Position numbers and translations under genes: made by a program. Of a stretch of DNA of 64,000 nt, positions 30,693 to 40,739 are shown piece after piece. The notes beneath the pieces are model-generated. The model did no database searches. It saw nothing but the letters and a program-made list of their open reading frames with translations, and had not been told where the DNA came from. This DNA comes from Janthinobacterium sp. GW456P (GTDB lineage: Bacteria > Pseudomonadota > Gammaproteobacteria > Burkholderiales > Burkholderiaceae_D): positions 54,639 to 118,638 of the forward strand of contig NZ_NEHB01000005.1 in assembly GCF_002127655.1 (NCBI RefSeq). Reading direction: 5' to 3'. Numbering within the stretch: the first letter of the stretch is position 1; every line of letters starts with the position of its first letter.

Positions 30693-30902
30693 GATTTGTA
30701 CCAATATAGGTCGGGTTGTCCGGTAGCGGTTGACTAAGTTGACTATACTGCATGGGCGCTACGCCTTGATGCTGACGCTACCCTACGGCGCGCCATATTT
30801 TGAATATAATGTTAATGTTGCGTTTTTGTTAGTGACGCTAAGCCGGAGCAGCGTTCAGGTTCCGGTAGTCTTTCCCAGGCCAGGAAAATTTAAGGGGAAA
30901 CA

Positions 30903-31535
30903 ATGATACGCGTTGCCATTTGTGATGATCACCAAATAGTACGAGCTGGGTTCAAACAGATTTTTTCGTCGTCAAGCGACTTCAGTGTGGTGGCGGAAGC
31001 CGGTACCGGGCGCGAAGCGCTCGATATCGCCCGCCGCGAAATTTGCGATGTATTGCTGCTCGATATAGCCATGCCCGATCAGAGCGGCATCGATACCTTG
31101 CGCACGATCCGCCAGGGCCAGCCGGAATTGCCCGTGCTGATACTCAGCGGCTATCCCGCGCAGCAATATGCATTGAACTTGTTCAAGATGGGCGCGAATG
31201 GCTATCTGAACAAGGAATGCGAAGCCGATGAGCTGATGACGGCCGTGCGCACCGTATTCCAGGGACGCCGCTATGTCAGCTCCACCGTGGGCGAGCTGCT
31301 GGCGCAGTCGTTCGACCGCGACACGAATGCCGCCCTGCATACGGAATTGTCGGACCGCGAGTTCCAGGTCTTCCTGCGTCTGGCGCGCGGCGCCACCGTG
31401 TCCGATATCGGCGTGGCCTTGTCGCTGAGCATCAAGACGGTGAGTACCTACCGTACGCGCATCATGGAAAAAATGGGCTTGCAATCGAACAGCGACTTGA
31501 CCTATTACGCAATGAAAAACAATTTGCTTGACTAG
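30903..31535 (+). CDS. NarL/FixJ family response regulator
   Basis: The 210-residue regulator has a receiver (about 1-120; acceptor Asp in LLLDIAMPDQSG, about residue 54; Lys in NKECEADEL) and a LuxR-type helix-turn-helix (about 145-205; LSDREFQVFLRLARGATVSD and SIKTVSTYRTRIMEKMGL). The ribosome site AAGGGGAAAC precedes the ATG. It is followed by a NarX/DegS-type sensor kinase in the same orientation, its probable partner. The 210 bp upstream hold TATAAT- and TTGACT-like hexamers but no correctly spaced pair that I trust. Confidence 0.93.
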   Translation: MIRVAICDDHQIVRAGFKQIFSSSSDFSVVAEAGTGREALDIARREICDVLLLDIAMPDQSGIDTLRTIRQGQPELPVLILSGYPAQQYALNLFKMGANGYLNKECEADELMTAVRTVFQGRRYVSSTVGELLAQSFDRDTNAALHTELSDREFQVFLRLARGATVSDIGVALSLSIKTVSTYRTRIMEKMGLQSNSDLTYYAMKNNLLD

Positions 31536-31686
31536 CGCTGCGGTGCGATCATGGAAACATGATCGCTCAGCCAGCTAGCCGGGCACGACTTGATGTTGTG
31601 CAGTGCAGCAGTTTGTGGCGAGGACTATAATTGGCCGGCGCCGGCGCTCTCTCCCGCGCCGAACCTTGCTAAGGATGCACACCAGG

Positions 31687-33102
31687 ATGTATTTCACCGC
31701 TCAACCGGCCCCGAATCACCGCCTGCCCCTGTACAAGACGATCCTGTGCGTGACGTGCGCCTTGTTGCTTGTATTGAATGGTTTCAGCCTTTACCATAAC
31801 CTGGAGTCGCTGAAGGGCACGAATGCCTTGCTCAGCCAGAGCGCCCGGGTGGCCGACCGCCTGCAGTATTTGAACGTGCTCGTGCTCGATGCGGAAAGCA
31901 GCTTGCGCGGCTATTTCATTTCCGGCTCCGAAACCTATCTGGGGCCGTCGAAGACCGCTGCCACCGAAATCGACAACGAATTCAATGAGCTGCAAGCCTT
32001 GCTGGCGGGCAGTCCCACCCAGCTGAAAAACCTGGGCCAGCTGAAAAGCCTGATCCGCCGAAAAATGTCGATGTTGCAACAGTCGATCGACGTCTACAAG
32101 CAGGGCGGGTTGGCCGAGATCGTCAACATTTCCCGTGTGACCGATGACCGCGCCACCATGGACGAGATCCGTCTGCAGGTGGTGATCATGACGCGCGAGC
32201 AGAATGAAGCGCTGTCGACCGGCAGCGCCGCCTTTTATCATGAGTACCAGAAAGCCGTGCTGCTCGGCATCGGCATCAATGCCTTGGCCATCCTCGTGCT
32301 GATCATGTTTTACCAGCTGGTGCGGCGCAGCTTCCAGAACCGGGCAGCCGTCGAGTATGCATTGCAAAATGCCAACGACACCCTGGAATCGACGGTCAGT
32401 AAGCGTACCGAGCAGTTATCCGTGCTGTCGCGTCATTTGATCAGTGTCAACGAAGTGGAAAAAGCGCGCCTGGCGCGCGAGCTGCACGATGAACTGGGTG
32501 CCAACCTGACCTCGATCAGCATGGACCTGGGCGCCGTCACGCAGCAGTTGGCGCACACGCAGCCGGAACTGGCTGCGCAGTTGCGCCACGCCAAGGCGAC
32601 CCTGCTGGAAACGGTGGAACTGAAGCGCCGCATCGTGGAAGACCTGCGTCCCAGCCTGCTGGACAACCTGGGCCTGTGCGCCGCCATTGAAAGCTATTGC
32701 GAGGATTTTGCGCGCATGAGCTCGGTGCGCTGCGATACGGACGTGGCCATCAATATCGATAACCGCGAAGCGACCTTGACGATCGCTCTGTTCCGCATCG
32801 TGCAGGAATCGCTGACGAATATCCTCAAATATGCACGGGCCGGCATGGTCAGCGTGACCTTGAAACGCAACGAGCACGGCCTGGTGCTGCGCGTGATCGA
32901 CGACGGCATCGGCATCACGGAAGACGCGCTGCAAAAACCGATGTCGCATGGCTTGCTGGGCATGCGCGAGCGGGCCTTGCTGCTGGGCGGCACCCTTACC
33001 GTGCGCCAGGGGCCGGAAGGCAAGGGGACTTGTGTGGAAGCCGTGATTCCCATGCCGCTGACGCCGGAGCTGGAAGACATCAATGCGGATGCCGAAGCGT
33101 AA
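31687..33102 (+). CDS. CHASE3-type sensor histidine kinase (NarX/DegS class)
   Basis: The ~471-residue kinase has a membrane helix (about 17-38), a periplasmic helical CHASE3-like sensor (about 40-200), a second helix (about 200-225), a coiled coil, a HisKA_3 domain with ARLARELHDELGANLTSIS (phospho-acceptor His) and a HATPase domain with RIVQESLTNILKYA and DDGIGI. The signal is unknown; CHASE3 sensors respond to osmotic or small-molecule cues in some systems. The second ATG (31687) is spaced 11 bases from AAGGA (31671-31675). The ATG at 31675 would overlap that site. The gene ends in a strong terminator. Confidence 0.9.
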   Translation: MYFTAQPAPNHRLPLYKTILCVTCALLLVLNGFSLYHNLESLKGTNALLSQSARVADRLQYLNVLVLDAESSLRGYFISGSETYLGPSKTAATEIDNEFNELQALLAGSPTQLKNLGQLKSLIRRKMSMLQQSIDVYKQGGLAEIVNISRVTDDRATMDEIRLQVVIMTREQNEALSTGSAAFYHEYQKAVLLGIGINALAILVLIMFYQLVRRSFQNRAAVEYALQNANDTLESTVSKRTEQLSVLSRHLISVNEVEKARLARELHDELGANLTSISMDLGAVTQQLAHTQPELAAQLRHAKATLLETVELKRRIVEDLRPSLLDNLGLCAAIESYCEDFARMSSVRCDTDVAINIDNREATLTIALFRIVQESLTNILKYARAGMVSVTLKRNEHGLVLRVIDDGIGITEDALQKPMSHGLLGMRERALLLGGTLTVRQGPEGKGTCVEAVIPMPLTPELEDINADAEA

Positions 33103-33115
33103 TTTTCTTTGAGAT

Positions 33116-33152
33116 AAAAAAATGGCCAGGCATGCAGCCCGGCCATTTTTTT
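33116..33152. terminator. Bidirectional rho-independent terminator
   Basis: AAAAAAATGGCC / GGCCATTTTTTT is a perfect 12-bp stem with a 13-base loop. It lies between the sensor kinase (+) and the Crp/Fnr gene (-), and serves both strands because A- and T-runs flank the GC core. Confidence 0.93.
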
Positions 33153-33167
33153 AACTATCTTGCCCGA

Positions 33168-33977
33168 TCAGCAGCGTGAAACGTCGCGCAGCAAGCGGTC
33201 GTATTCCGTCTTGGCGACCTTGTAGCATTCGCCCGCATAGCATTCCAGGCCGGCGCGGTCCAGCACCGTGATATTGCCGCGGCGATAATGGATCAAGCCT
33301 TCTTCCTGCAGCTTGCCGGCGGCGGCCGTGATGCTTTCGCGGCGCACGCCCAGCATGATGGAAATCAGTTCTTGCGTGACTTTCAATTCATTCGATGGCG
33401 AACGGTCGAGGCGATCCAGCAGCCAGCGGCACAGCTTTTGCTCGATGGAGCTGTGGCGGCCGCCGACGGCGTTCTGCGCCATCTGCGCAAACAGGGCGTT
33501 GGTGTAGCGCATCAGCAGTTGGGGCAGGGCGCCGCCCTGGTTGAAGGCGTCGCGCAGGCTTTGCGTTTTCAGGCGGTAACCGTAGCCGGCGCTTTGCACG
33601 ACGGCCGTGCACATGGCGCGCTCGCCTGCCAGCAGCGAGGCACCAGCCACGCCTTCATGGCCGACCACGGCGATTTCCGTCGTGGCGCCGTCTTCCATGA
33701 CATACAGCAGCGAAATGATGGCGGTGGTGGGGAAATAGCTGTATTCCAGGTTGTTACCGTAGGCATACAGTTCTTTGCCGAAAGGCAGTTCCACCAGTTC
33801 CAGGTCTTCGAACAGCGATTCGAGCGCCGCGCGCGGCAGGGCGGCCAGCAATTCATTCTGTTGTGCACTGCTGAGGCTAACCCGCGACGCAAGCTTGATT
33901 TCCCGTCCGGCCGCCGGCATGGCGCGCGGCAGCAGCTGATTCTTCTGGACCGGGGCGATAAGTTGAGTATGGCTCAT
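33168..33977 (-). CDS. Crp/Fnr family transcriptional regulator
   Basis: The ~269-residue protein has a cyclic-nucleotide-binding-like beta barrel (about 60-165; LPFGKELYAYGNNLEYSYFP and VGHEGVAG) and a winged helix (about 195-260; LKVTQELISIMLGVRRESIT). It lacks FNR-type clustered cysteines and the full cAMP-binding signature, so the effector is unknown. The start at 33977 follows TGAGGAA; a longer in-frame reading upstream lacks a ribosome site. It is convergent with the sensor kinase across the shared terminator. Confidence 0.88.
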   Translation of the reverse strand: MSHTQLIAPVQKNQLLPRAMPAAGREIKLASRVSLSSAQQNELLAALPRAALESLFEDLELVELPFGKELYAYGNNLEYSYFPTTAIISLLYVMEDGATTEIAVVGHEGVAGASLLAGERAMCTAVVQSAGYGYRLKTQSLRDAFNQGGALPQLLMRYTNALFAQMAQNAVGGRHSSIEQKLCRWLLDRLDRSPSNELKVTQELISIMLGVRRESITAAAGKLQEEGLIHYRRGNITVLDRAGLECYAGECYKVAKTEYDRLLRDVSRC

Positions 33978-34203
33978 AGTATTCCTCACAGGCTTTTTAC
34001 ATCGGAGTGCGACTGCCGCGTTGCTGGCCAAAAAAAACTGCCGTACTGATGTGATAACGGCGTTTTTTCAACCCGCGCGGTGCAGATCGCGATGTAGCTA
34101 CTTTAAGAGCTTATGTAAGTGGCGAACATAAGATTAGCAGTCGCCACTTTGTAGTCTCCTTTGAGGCGGAATTGTAGTCCTTGTCCTACGTGCGCACTTT
34201 TGA

Positions 34204-36261
34204 CTAGCTAGCCTTGCGCCGTTCCGCACGATTTTGTGATATGACGCGCGGCTTGTTGGCGCTCCACAGGCCGGCCGGACGCACGCTGGGCAAGCCGTCG
34301 CGCACGGTCGCGGCGGGTGGCTGGCGCGTGCCTGGCACCTCGTGTTGCCCCAGGCGGAAGCGGCTGACGGCGTGCGTCAGCGCCTCGCCTTCCTGGTGCA
34401 GGCGCTGCGAACCGGCGCGCGCCTCATCGACCAGACCCGCGTTCTGGCGCGTCATGTCGTCGATCTGTGCCAGCGCCTGGTTGATGCGGGCGATCTCGCC
34501 ATTCTGTTCGGCGCCCGCGCTGCTGATGCGTCCGATCACCACGGCCACCTGCTGCACCGCATCGACGACTTGGCGCATGGTGCTGCCGGCTGCATTGACC
34601 AGGTCGCCGCCCGCATCCACGGTGGCGACCGAATCGCCGATCAGGCGCTTGATTTCCAGCGCCGCCTCGTTCGAGCGCTGCGCCAGGCTGCGCACCTCGG
34701 ACGCCACGACGGCAAAGCCGCGCCCTTGCTCGCCCGCGCGCGCCGCTTCCACGGCCGCGTTCAGGGCCAGGATATTCGTCTGGAAGGCGATGCCGTTGAT
34801 GACGCCGATGATGTCGACGATCTTGTGCGAGCTGGCCTTGATCGACGCCATGGTCTCGACCACGGCGCCCACGGTCTGCCCGCCGCGCAGGGCCACGTCG
34901 GCCGCTGTCGCCACCAGCGTGCGCCCCTGTCCTACGTGGGCTTCGTTGCGGCCCACGGTGGCCGTCAGCTCGCGCATCGAGTCCACGGTGGCACCCAGCG
35001 CGTCCGCTTGCGTGGCCGTGTGGCCGGACAGGGCGGCGTTGCCCTGGGCGATGTCGGCGCCGGCCGCCGCGATGACGGCCGCGCCGCCGCGGATATCCTG
35101 CACCAGGGTAGCCAGGCCGTGCGTCATGGCGCCGAAGTCGCGCACCAGGTCGCCGATCTCGTCGTGCGCCTGCGAAGTGATGCGCTGCGACAGGTCGCCC
35201 GCCGCCGCCGCGCCGACGGCCACGCGCAGTTGCGTCACATCGCGCGCGAAGGCGGTATAGAAACCGGCGCACAGGTAGGCGGCGGCCAGCAGCACCAGCA
35301 GCATGGCGGCGAGGATCAGGCCGCGGCGCGCCTCGTCGCGCGCGATGCGCTGCGCCAGCAGGCTGTCGAGCGCGCTGGCCGAGGCGCCGGACAGCGCGTG
35401 CAGGGCATCGATCGCCTGCATGCCGGCCGCATGGAATTGCGCGCCCGACGTCTGGTCGTAGGAATTCGTCACTTCATTCTTCGTGCGTTCGAGGAAGGCC
35501 AGCGCGGCCGGCACGGCTTTCAGGGCCGGCTGCAGGCTGGCGCGCAGTTCCGGCCTGGCGACAATGATTTCATCGAAGCGGGCCGGCAGGCGTTCCAGCT
35601 CGTGGCGCGCGATCAGCGCGTTGGCGTTGACGAGCTGGTCTTCGTTCGCTTCGAACAGGCCAGTGTCGATGTAGGCGGCGCCGCGCCCGCCGATGTCGGA
35701 CAGGCTCTCGGCCAGGTCGGGCAAGGTGGCGGTAAACACGGCGCTCAGGTGGTTGGCGCCCGCGTCCGGGTCCAGGCTCAGGTGCGAACGGTCGGCCACC
35801 AGCTGGGCCAGCTTGCCCGACTGGCGCAGCAGCGCCGTGTGCGCCGCGTAGCTGTCGCGCGCCGCGAGGCCCGCCTGGCGGCCCAGCAGCGCCTGCCACT
35901 GCTTCGTCAGTTCGGCCGCCTGCGGCAAGTCCGCGCCCGCCGGCAAGCGCGCCAGGGCCGACAGCGCGGCCGTGATGCGCGCGTTGAGGGCCGTGTTGTC
36001 CATGCCCGCCTTGCCGCTCAGGCGCAAGTGCTCGAGGCCGCGCCGCTGCTGCAGCAGGCGCGTGCCTTCCTGCAGCTGGCGTACATAGGCCACGCCCCGC
36101 TGCGCGTCCTGCGCCTGGGCCAGCGACTTGCCCAGTTCCGAGATCAGCAGGGTGGTCGCCAGCGCCAGCGGCAGCAGGAAGACCAGGCAGACAAGCATGA
36201 ATTTGGGCAGCAGGCGCAGGCGCTGCATGAGTCGGATGGCGGGGGTGAGGAGCATTTTCAT
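34204..36261 (-). CDS. Methyl-accepting chemotaxis protein
   Basis: The 685-residue receptor has a first membrane helix (about 20-42), a large mostly helical periplasmic region with nitrate/NIT-like character (about 45-335), a second helix (about 335-360), a HAMP domain (about 360-415) and a signalling domain. Its hairpin tip contains [20 protein letters not shown] and [18 protein letters not shown]. The ligand is unknown. The start is the ATG at 36261 ([12 protein letters not shown]). The open frame continues upstream through prfC antisense, but that part is an artefact of GC bias. Confidence 0.9.
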   Translation of the reverse strand: MKMLLTPAIRLMQRLRLLPKFMLVCLVFLLPLALATTLLISELGKSLAQAQDAQRGVAYVRQLQEGTRLLQQRRGLEHLRLSGKAGMDNTALNARITAALSALARLPAGADLPQAAELTKQWQALLGRQAGLAARDSYAAHTALLRQSGKLAQLVADRSHLSLDPDAGANHLSAVFTATLPDLAESLSDIGGRGAAYIDTGLFEANEDQLVNANALIARHELERLPARFDEIIVARPELRASLQPALKAVPAALAFLERTKNEVTNSYDQTSGAQFHAAGMQAIDALHALSGASASALDSLLAQRIARDEARRGLILAAMLLVLLAAAYLCAGFYTAFARDVTQLRVAVGAAAAGDLSQRITSQAHDEIGDLVRDFGAMTHGLATLVQDIRGGAAVIAAAGADIAQGNAALSGHTATQADALGATVDSMRELTATVGRNEAHVGQGRTLVATAADVALRGGQTVGAVVETMASIKASSHKIVDIIGVINGIAFQTNILALNAAVEAARAGEQGRGFAVVASEVRSLAQRSNEAALEIKRLIGDSVATVDAGGDLVNAAGSTMRQVVDAVQQVAVVIGRISSAGAEQNGEIARINQALAQIDDMTRQNAGLVDEARAGSQRLHQEGEALTHAVSRFRLGQHEVPGTRQPPAATVRDGLPSVRPAGLWSANKPRVISQNRAERRKAS

Positions 36262-36423
36262 CGGGTTTCCAGGGTAGGGTGACAACATTTCTGCAGCGCA
36301 ATGTTGCCTGCGGATTGTGACCCCTTGATGAAGTGGGCGATTTTGCCGTTTTCCAGAGCGAAGCAGTTCACACGGGAGGCCGATCCTTCTGTAAAATCGA
36401 GGGTTTTTTGCGAGGGCCATATT

Positions 36424-38112
36424 ATGGTCACCAATATGGCCAACGAGAACGACATCAACACCCCCGATTCCACCGACAGCGCGGACAACGCCGCAGCGCC
36501 AGCGAGCAGCAAGGCGCCGGCCGTGATCGCGCGCGAAGTGCAGCGCCGCCGCACCTTCGGCATCATTTCCCACCCGGATGCGGGTAAAACCACGCTGACG
36601 GAAAAACTGCTGCTGTTCTCGGGCGCGATCCAGATGGCCGGTACCGTCAAGGCGCGTAAATCGGGCCGCCACGCGACGTCGGACTGGATGGAGATCGAGA
36701 AGCAGCGCGGCATTTCCGTCGCCTCCTCGGTGATGCAGTTCGAATTCCGCGACCACGTCGTCAACCTGCTCGACACCCCGGGCCACCAGGACTTCTCGGA
36801 AGATACCTACCGCGTGCTGACGGCGGTCGACTCGGCGTTGATGGTGATCGATGCGGCCAAAGGCGTGGAAGCGCAGACGATCAAGCTGCTGGCCGTCTGC
36901 CGCATGCGCAATACGCCCATCGTCACCTTCATGAACAAGATGGACCGCGAGACGCGCGATCCGCTGGACCTGCTCGACGAACTCGAATCCGTGCTGAAGA
37001 TCCAGTGCGCGCCCGTCACCTGGCCTATCGGCATGGGCAAGAACTTCCGCGGCGTGTACCACCTGCTGAAGGACGAGATCATGCTGTTCAAGGCCGGTGA
37101 AGAGAAGGCCGATGGCGCCTTCGAAATCATCAAGGGCATCGACAATCCGCGCCTGCAGGAGATGTTCCCGCTGGAGATGGATCAATTGCGCATGGAAGTG
37201 GAACTGGTGCATGGCGCGTCGAACCCGTTCAATCTGGAGGAATTCCTCTCCGGCGTGCAGACGCCCGTGTTCTTCGGTTCGGCCATCAACAACTTCGGCG
37301 TGCGCGAGATTCTTTCCGCGCTGGTCGACTGGGCGCCGGCGCCGCGCCCGCGCGACGCGACCGTGCGTTCCGTCGATCCGACCGAGCAGCCATTCACCGG
37401 CTTCGTCTTCAAGATCCAGGCGAACATGGACCCGGCGCACCGCGACCGCATCGCCTTTTTGCGCGTGTGCTCGGGACGTTTCGAGCGCGGCATGAAGGTC
37501 AAGCACTTGCGCCTGGGGCGCGAGATCAAGGTGTCGAACGTGGTGACCTTCATGGCTTCCTCGCGCGAACAAGTGGAAGAGGCGTACGCGGGCGACATCA
37601 TCGGCCTGCCGAACCACGGCAACATGCAGATCGGCGACAGTTTTTCCGAAGGCGAGATGCTGACCTTTACCGGCATCCCGTACTTCGCGCCGGACTTCTT
37701 CCGCTCCGTGCGCATCCGTAATCCCTTGAAAATCAAGCAGTTGCACAAGGGCTTGCAGCAGCTGGGCGAAGAGGGCGCGGTCCAGGTCTTCAAGCCGGTG
37801 CAGGGTGGCGAACTGGTACTGGGCGCCGTCGGCGTGCTGCAGTTCGAAGTGGTGGCCAGCCGTTTGCTCAACGAATATGGCGTCGACGCCGTGTTCGAAG
37901 GCACCAGCATCAGCAGCGCGCGCTGGGTCAGCTGCGACGACAAGCGCGTCCTGCAGGATTTCGAGAACGCGCTGGGCCACAACGTGGCCTACGATGCGGC
38001 CGGCAACATGGCCTACCTGGCCACGTCGGGCGTCAACTTGCGCTTGACGGAAGAGCGCTGGCCGAAGCTGACATTCCACGCCACGCGCGAGCATTCGGCC
38101 AAGCTGGCCTGA
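36424..38112 (+). CDS. prfC: Peptide chain release factor 3
   Basis: The ~562-residue translational GTPase recycles RF1/RF2 from the ribosome. It has the P-loop [15 protein letters not shown], the G3 motif [16 protein letters not shown], the G4 motif NKMDRE, then domain II and the RF3-type C-terminal domain. About 30 acidic, low-complexity residues precede the family start ([14 protein letters not shown]), making it longer than the usual ~530. The ATG at 36424 follows GAGGG at a good distance; an ATG at 36436 is an alternative. It is divergent from the chemoreceptor. Confidence 0.97.
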   Translation: MVTNMANENDINTPDSTDSADNAAAPASSKAPAVIAREVQRRRTFGIISHPDAGKTTLTEKLLLFSGAIQMAGTVKARKSGRHATSDWMEIEKQRGISVASSVMQFEFRDHVVNLLDTPGHQDFSEDTYRVLTAVDSALMVIDAAKGVEAQTIKLLAVCRMRNTPIVTFMNKMDRETRDPLDLLDELESVLKIQCAPVTWPIGMGKNFRGVYHLLKDEIMLFKAGEEKADGAFEIIKGIDNPRLQEMFPLEMDQLRMEVELVHGASNPFNLEEFLSGVQTPVFFGSAINNFGVREILSALVDWAPAPRPRDATVRSVDPTEQPFTGFVFKIQANMDPAHRDRIAFLRVCSGRFERGMKVKHLRLGREIKVSNVVTFMASSREQVEEAYAGDIIGLPNHGNMQIGDSFSEGEMLTFTGIPYFAPDFFRSVRIRNPLKIKQLHKGLQQLGEEGAVQVFKPVQGGELVLGAVGVLQFEVVASRLLNEYGVDAVFEGTSISSARWVSCDDKRVLQDFENALGHNVAYDAAGNMAYLATSGVNLRLTEERWPKLTFHATREHSAKLA

Positions 38113-38124
38113 TGTGGGGGCGGC

Positions 38125-38154
38125 GTCGGGTTACGCGCTTCGCGCTAACCCGAC
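38125..38154. repeat. REP-like palindrome after prfC
   Basis: GTCGGGTTA-N12-TAACCCGAC is a perfect 9-bp dyad whose spacer (CGCGCTTCGCGC) can pair further. A half copy (GCGCTAACCCGACCT) occurs at 38177-38191. It may also act as a terminator for prfC and the convergent GGDEF-EAL gene. Confidence 0.7.
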
Positions 38155-38203
38155 CTACGGGGGCATGGGCGCATTGCGCTAACCCGACCTGCCTGTGCAT
38201 GGC

Positions 38204-38237
38204 GTAGGTCGGATTAGGCCAACGGCCGTAATCCGAC
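38204..38237. repeat. REP-like palindrome, second variant
   Basis: GTCGGATTA and TAATCCGAC flank GGCC-AAC-GGCC, giving a 13-bp stem with a one-base bulge. It resembles the first element, with GGGTTA replaced by GGATTA. The pair forms a BIME-like array of about 115 bp in the convergent intergenic region. Confidence 0.7.
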
Positions 38238-38255
38238 AATATCGTTGGCCAGACC

Positions 38256-40148
38256 TCAAGCCTGCAAGCTCGTGCGCGTGCTCCAGTCGCGCCGCTCCAG
38301 CAGCAATGCCGTCAGCTGCGCCGCCGTCATCGGTCGCGCGAAGAAGAAGCCCTGCACGTTGTCGCAGCCCGCTGTTCTTAAAAATTCCACCTGCTGCAAG
38401 GTTTCCACCCCTTCGGCCACCACCTTCAGGTGCAGGCTGTGCGCCATGGCGATGATGGCCGTGACGATGGCTTCGCCCTCGCCGGGCAGGTCGTGCACGA
38501 AGCTGCGGTCGATCTTCAATTGGTCGATCGGCAGGCGCTTCAGATAGGACATCGAGGAATAGCCGGTGCCGAAGTCGTCGATCGACAGGTGGATGCCCGT
38601 CTCCTGCAGGCGCCGCATCAGTTCCACGTTGGCGTGGACGTTGTCCATCAAGACCCCTTCCGTGATTTCCAGCTCCAGCAAGCCATGCGGCAGCTGCGTT
38701 TCGTGCAGGATGGCGCGGATGTCGTCCATCAAGCCCGGGTCGCGCGCCTGGCAGGCCGACAGGTTGACGGCCACGTGCTCGAGCGAGTCGAGCAACCCCG
38801 CTTTGCACCAGACGGCGGCCTGGCGGCAGGCGCTTTGCAGCACCCAGCGTCCCAGGTCGACGATGATGCCGCTTTCCTCGGCCACGGGGATGAATTCGGC
38901 AGGGCTCAGCTGACCCATCTCGCGGCAGTTCCAGCGTATCAGCGCTTCCACGCCGACGATGCGCCCGCTGCGCAAGTCGATCTGCGGCTGGTAGTGCAGA
39001 TACAGTTCCTCGTTTTGCAGCGCGCGGCGCAGGTTCGCTTCCATGCGCAGGCGGCGCTGGGCGCGCAATTCCATTTCGGCCTTGAACACGGCGTAGCGGT
39101 TCTTGCCCTGGTGCTTGGCGTGGTACATGGCCGTATCGGCATTGCGCGTCAGGGTGGCCACGTCCTGCGCGTCGAACGGATACAGGCTCACGCCGATGCT
39201 GGCGCTGACATACAACTGGTGGCCTTCGAGGTCGAACGGTTCGGCCAGCACGGCGAGGATCTTGCGCGCCACGCTGGCCATTTCCGAGGCGTCGTCGGCC
39301 GGTTCGACGATGACGACGAACTCGTCGCCGCCGATGCGGCAGATGATGTCGGTGCCGCGCAGGATGGCCACGAGGCGCTCGGCGACGAGCTTGAGCAGCT
39401 GGTCGCCGCAGTGGTGGCCCAGCGTATCGTTGACCACCTTGAAGTTGTCCAGGTCCAGCAGCAGCAGGCCCACGCTGCTGTCCTGGCGGTCGGCGCGCGC
39501 CAGCGCGTAGGCCAGCGCGTCGTTGAATTCATGGCGGTTCGGCAGCTGCGTAACGGAGTCGACGTGGGCCAGGTAGTGCAAGTGGCTTTCCGCATGCTGG
39601 GCGGCGGTGCGCGTGCGGCGCACCATCAGGAACGTCAGGCCGAATGCGCACAGGCAGACGAGCAGGGTGAAGGCGGCAAATTGCGCCAGGCTGGCGTACA
39701 GCGGCGCCAGGCTGGCGCGCAGATACAGCGCGCCGCCGCCGGGCAAGGTCTTGAGGATGGCGGCGCTGCCGTCCAGGTAATCGAGGTGCACGCCGTTGCG
39801 CGGCGCCGCGGGCACGGTATCGACACTGCTGCGCGCATAGCGGGCAAACGGCGTGCCATAGGGACTGTAGAGCAGGGCTTGCCGGATATGCGGGGCGGCG
39901 GCGAGGGGAGCGAGCAGTTGTTGCGCCGCCAGGCGATTGTCCTGGCGCATGGCCTCGGTGGCTGCGGGCGCCAGCATGTCGGCCTGGATCTGCAGGCTGC
40001 GCTGGAGGGATGCCTGGAGGGAAAACAATTGGAAGAGGATCAGCAGCAGGCTGGCCATGGCCAGCATGGCCGCCGCGGCCAGCAAGTTCAGCCGGGCTAT
40101 CCGGTCGCCGCGTAATTGCACGGATGGCAGGATCAATGGCGTCATCAT
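38256..40148 (-). CDS. Membrane GGDEF-EAL protein (c-di-GMP turnover)
   Basis: The 630-residue protein has a membrane helix (about 20-45), a periplasmic CHASE8-like region (about 50-155), a second helix (about 155-180), a GGDEF domain (about 195-355) with intact IGGDEF and LDNFKVVNDTLGH, and an EAL domain (about 370-620) with EALIRW and DDFGTGYSS. Both active sites look complete. A strong GGAGGAAGCGTC ribosome site precedes ATGATG at 40148. No partner gene is adjacent. Confidence 0.93.
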   Translation of the reverse strand: MMTPLILPSVQLRGDRIARLNLLAAAAMLAMASLLLILFQLFSLQASLQRSLQIQADMLAPAATEAMRQDNRLAAQQLLAPLAAAPHIRQALLYSPYGTPFARYARSSVDTVPAAPRNGVHLDYLDGSAAILKTLPGGGALYLRASLAPLYASLAQFAAFTLLVCLCAFGLTFLMVRRTRTAAQHAESHLHYLAHVDSVTQLPNRHEFNDALAYALARADRQDSSVGLLLLDLDNFKVVNDTLGHHCGDQLLKLVAERLVAILRGTDIICRIGGDEFVVIVEPADDASEMASVARKILAVLAEPFDLEGHQLYVSASIGVSLYPFDAQDVATLTRNADTAMYHAKHQGKNRYAVFKAEMELRAQRRLRMEANLRRALQNEELYLHYQPQIDLRSGRIVGVEALIRWNCREMGQLSPAEFIPVAEESGIIVDLGRWVLQSACRQAAVWCKAGLLDSLEHVAVNLSACQARDPGLMDDIRAILHETQLPHGLLELEITEGVLMDNVHANVELMRRLQETGIHLSIDDFGTGYSSMSYLKRLPIDQLKIDRSFVHDLPGEGEAIVTAIIAMAHSLHLKVVAEGVETLQQVEFLRTAGCDNVQGFFFARPMTAAQLTALLLERRDWSTRTSLQA

Positions 40149-40426
40149 GACGCTTCCTCCTGCCGGCCCCGCTTGCCGCCGCCCCGTGTGATCGCGCCTC
40201 GCCCTGCCATACTTTACGTTCCAGTCTGATGAAAACCGAAGTGAGCCGGAACTCTCAACGTGTTGCTAAGTGTTGCTAAGGCCGACATATTGTCATTTTG
40301 CAGCGTGAAAGTACAGGGCACGCTGCAATTTAGTGCCCCTGCCGCACGGCCGGTGGCAGCGGGCAAGGCGTCAAGACAGGCGGAAAATGCGGGGCATGTC
40401 TTTCTAATAATAATTCAAGTTGAATT

Positions 40427-40555
40427 TTAATCCTTTTTTTGCCTGCTGGTTTTTTTCTCTAAAAACATGCTGACGGCAAATAAAATGCCGTCAGGAATAA
40501 CTTCAATGTGCCCGGCCATTCCGTCACGGATTAACTTTTTGACGTTATCGGCCAT
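40427..40555 (-). CDS. Possible 42-residue protein in AT-rich intergenic region
   Basis: This short frame reads MADNVKKLIRDGMAGHIEVI followed by an aliphatic stretch (PDGILFAVSMFLEKK) and a basic end. It looks protein-like but has no convincing ribosome site, and its base composition is more AT-rich than the neighbours. A perfect 9-bp dyad CTGACGGCA-N7-TGCCGTCAG (40470-40494) lies inside it. The rest of the 590-bp stretch between the GGDEF-EAL start and rnk (40149-40426) shows nothing I can name. Confidence 0.35.
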   Translation of the reverse strand: MADNVKKLIRDGMAGHIEVIPDGILFAVSMFLEKKTSRQKKD

Positions 40556-40603
40556 TGCAAGTCATTGATTTTAATAAATTTTAATGAAGAATGCGCGAAC
40601 GCT

Positions 40604-40729
40604 ATGGCCTTGCTACGCGAGTTCGTCCATAATCCGCTGATGATGGACGTTCTGATGCTGTTTGTTTTGTCTGCCGCGGCCAAGCAAGTCGCCGCCAGCA
40701 AAACCGGACGCCGCCCTAATGATCAATAG
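40604..40729 (+). CDS. Possible 41-residue leader protein upstream of rnk
   Basis: This short frame reads MALLREFVHNPLMMDVLMLF and continues with an Ala-rich and basic tail. Codon choice resembles real genes. Its stop is 10 bases before the TTG start of rnk, so it could be a small co-translated peptide. The ribosome site is poor (GAAGAATG is 16 bases upstream). No family is recognised. Confidence 0.35.
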   Translation: MALLREFVHNPLMMDVLMLFVLSAAAKQVAASKTGRRPNDQ

Positions 40730-40739
40730 TGAGGATATC

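Noticed and set aside
30693-30902. TTGACT and TATAAT-like hexamers before the response regulator gene
   Set aside because: No pair has 16-18 bp spacing, so I do not call a promoter.
36262-38094. Minus-strand open frame continuing the chemoreceptor for ~600 codons upstream
   Set aside because: It lies antisense to prfC, has no family resemblance, and the receptor has a good start at 36261. High GC keeps antisense frames open.
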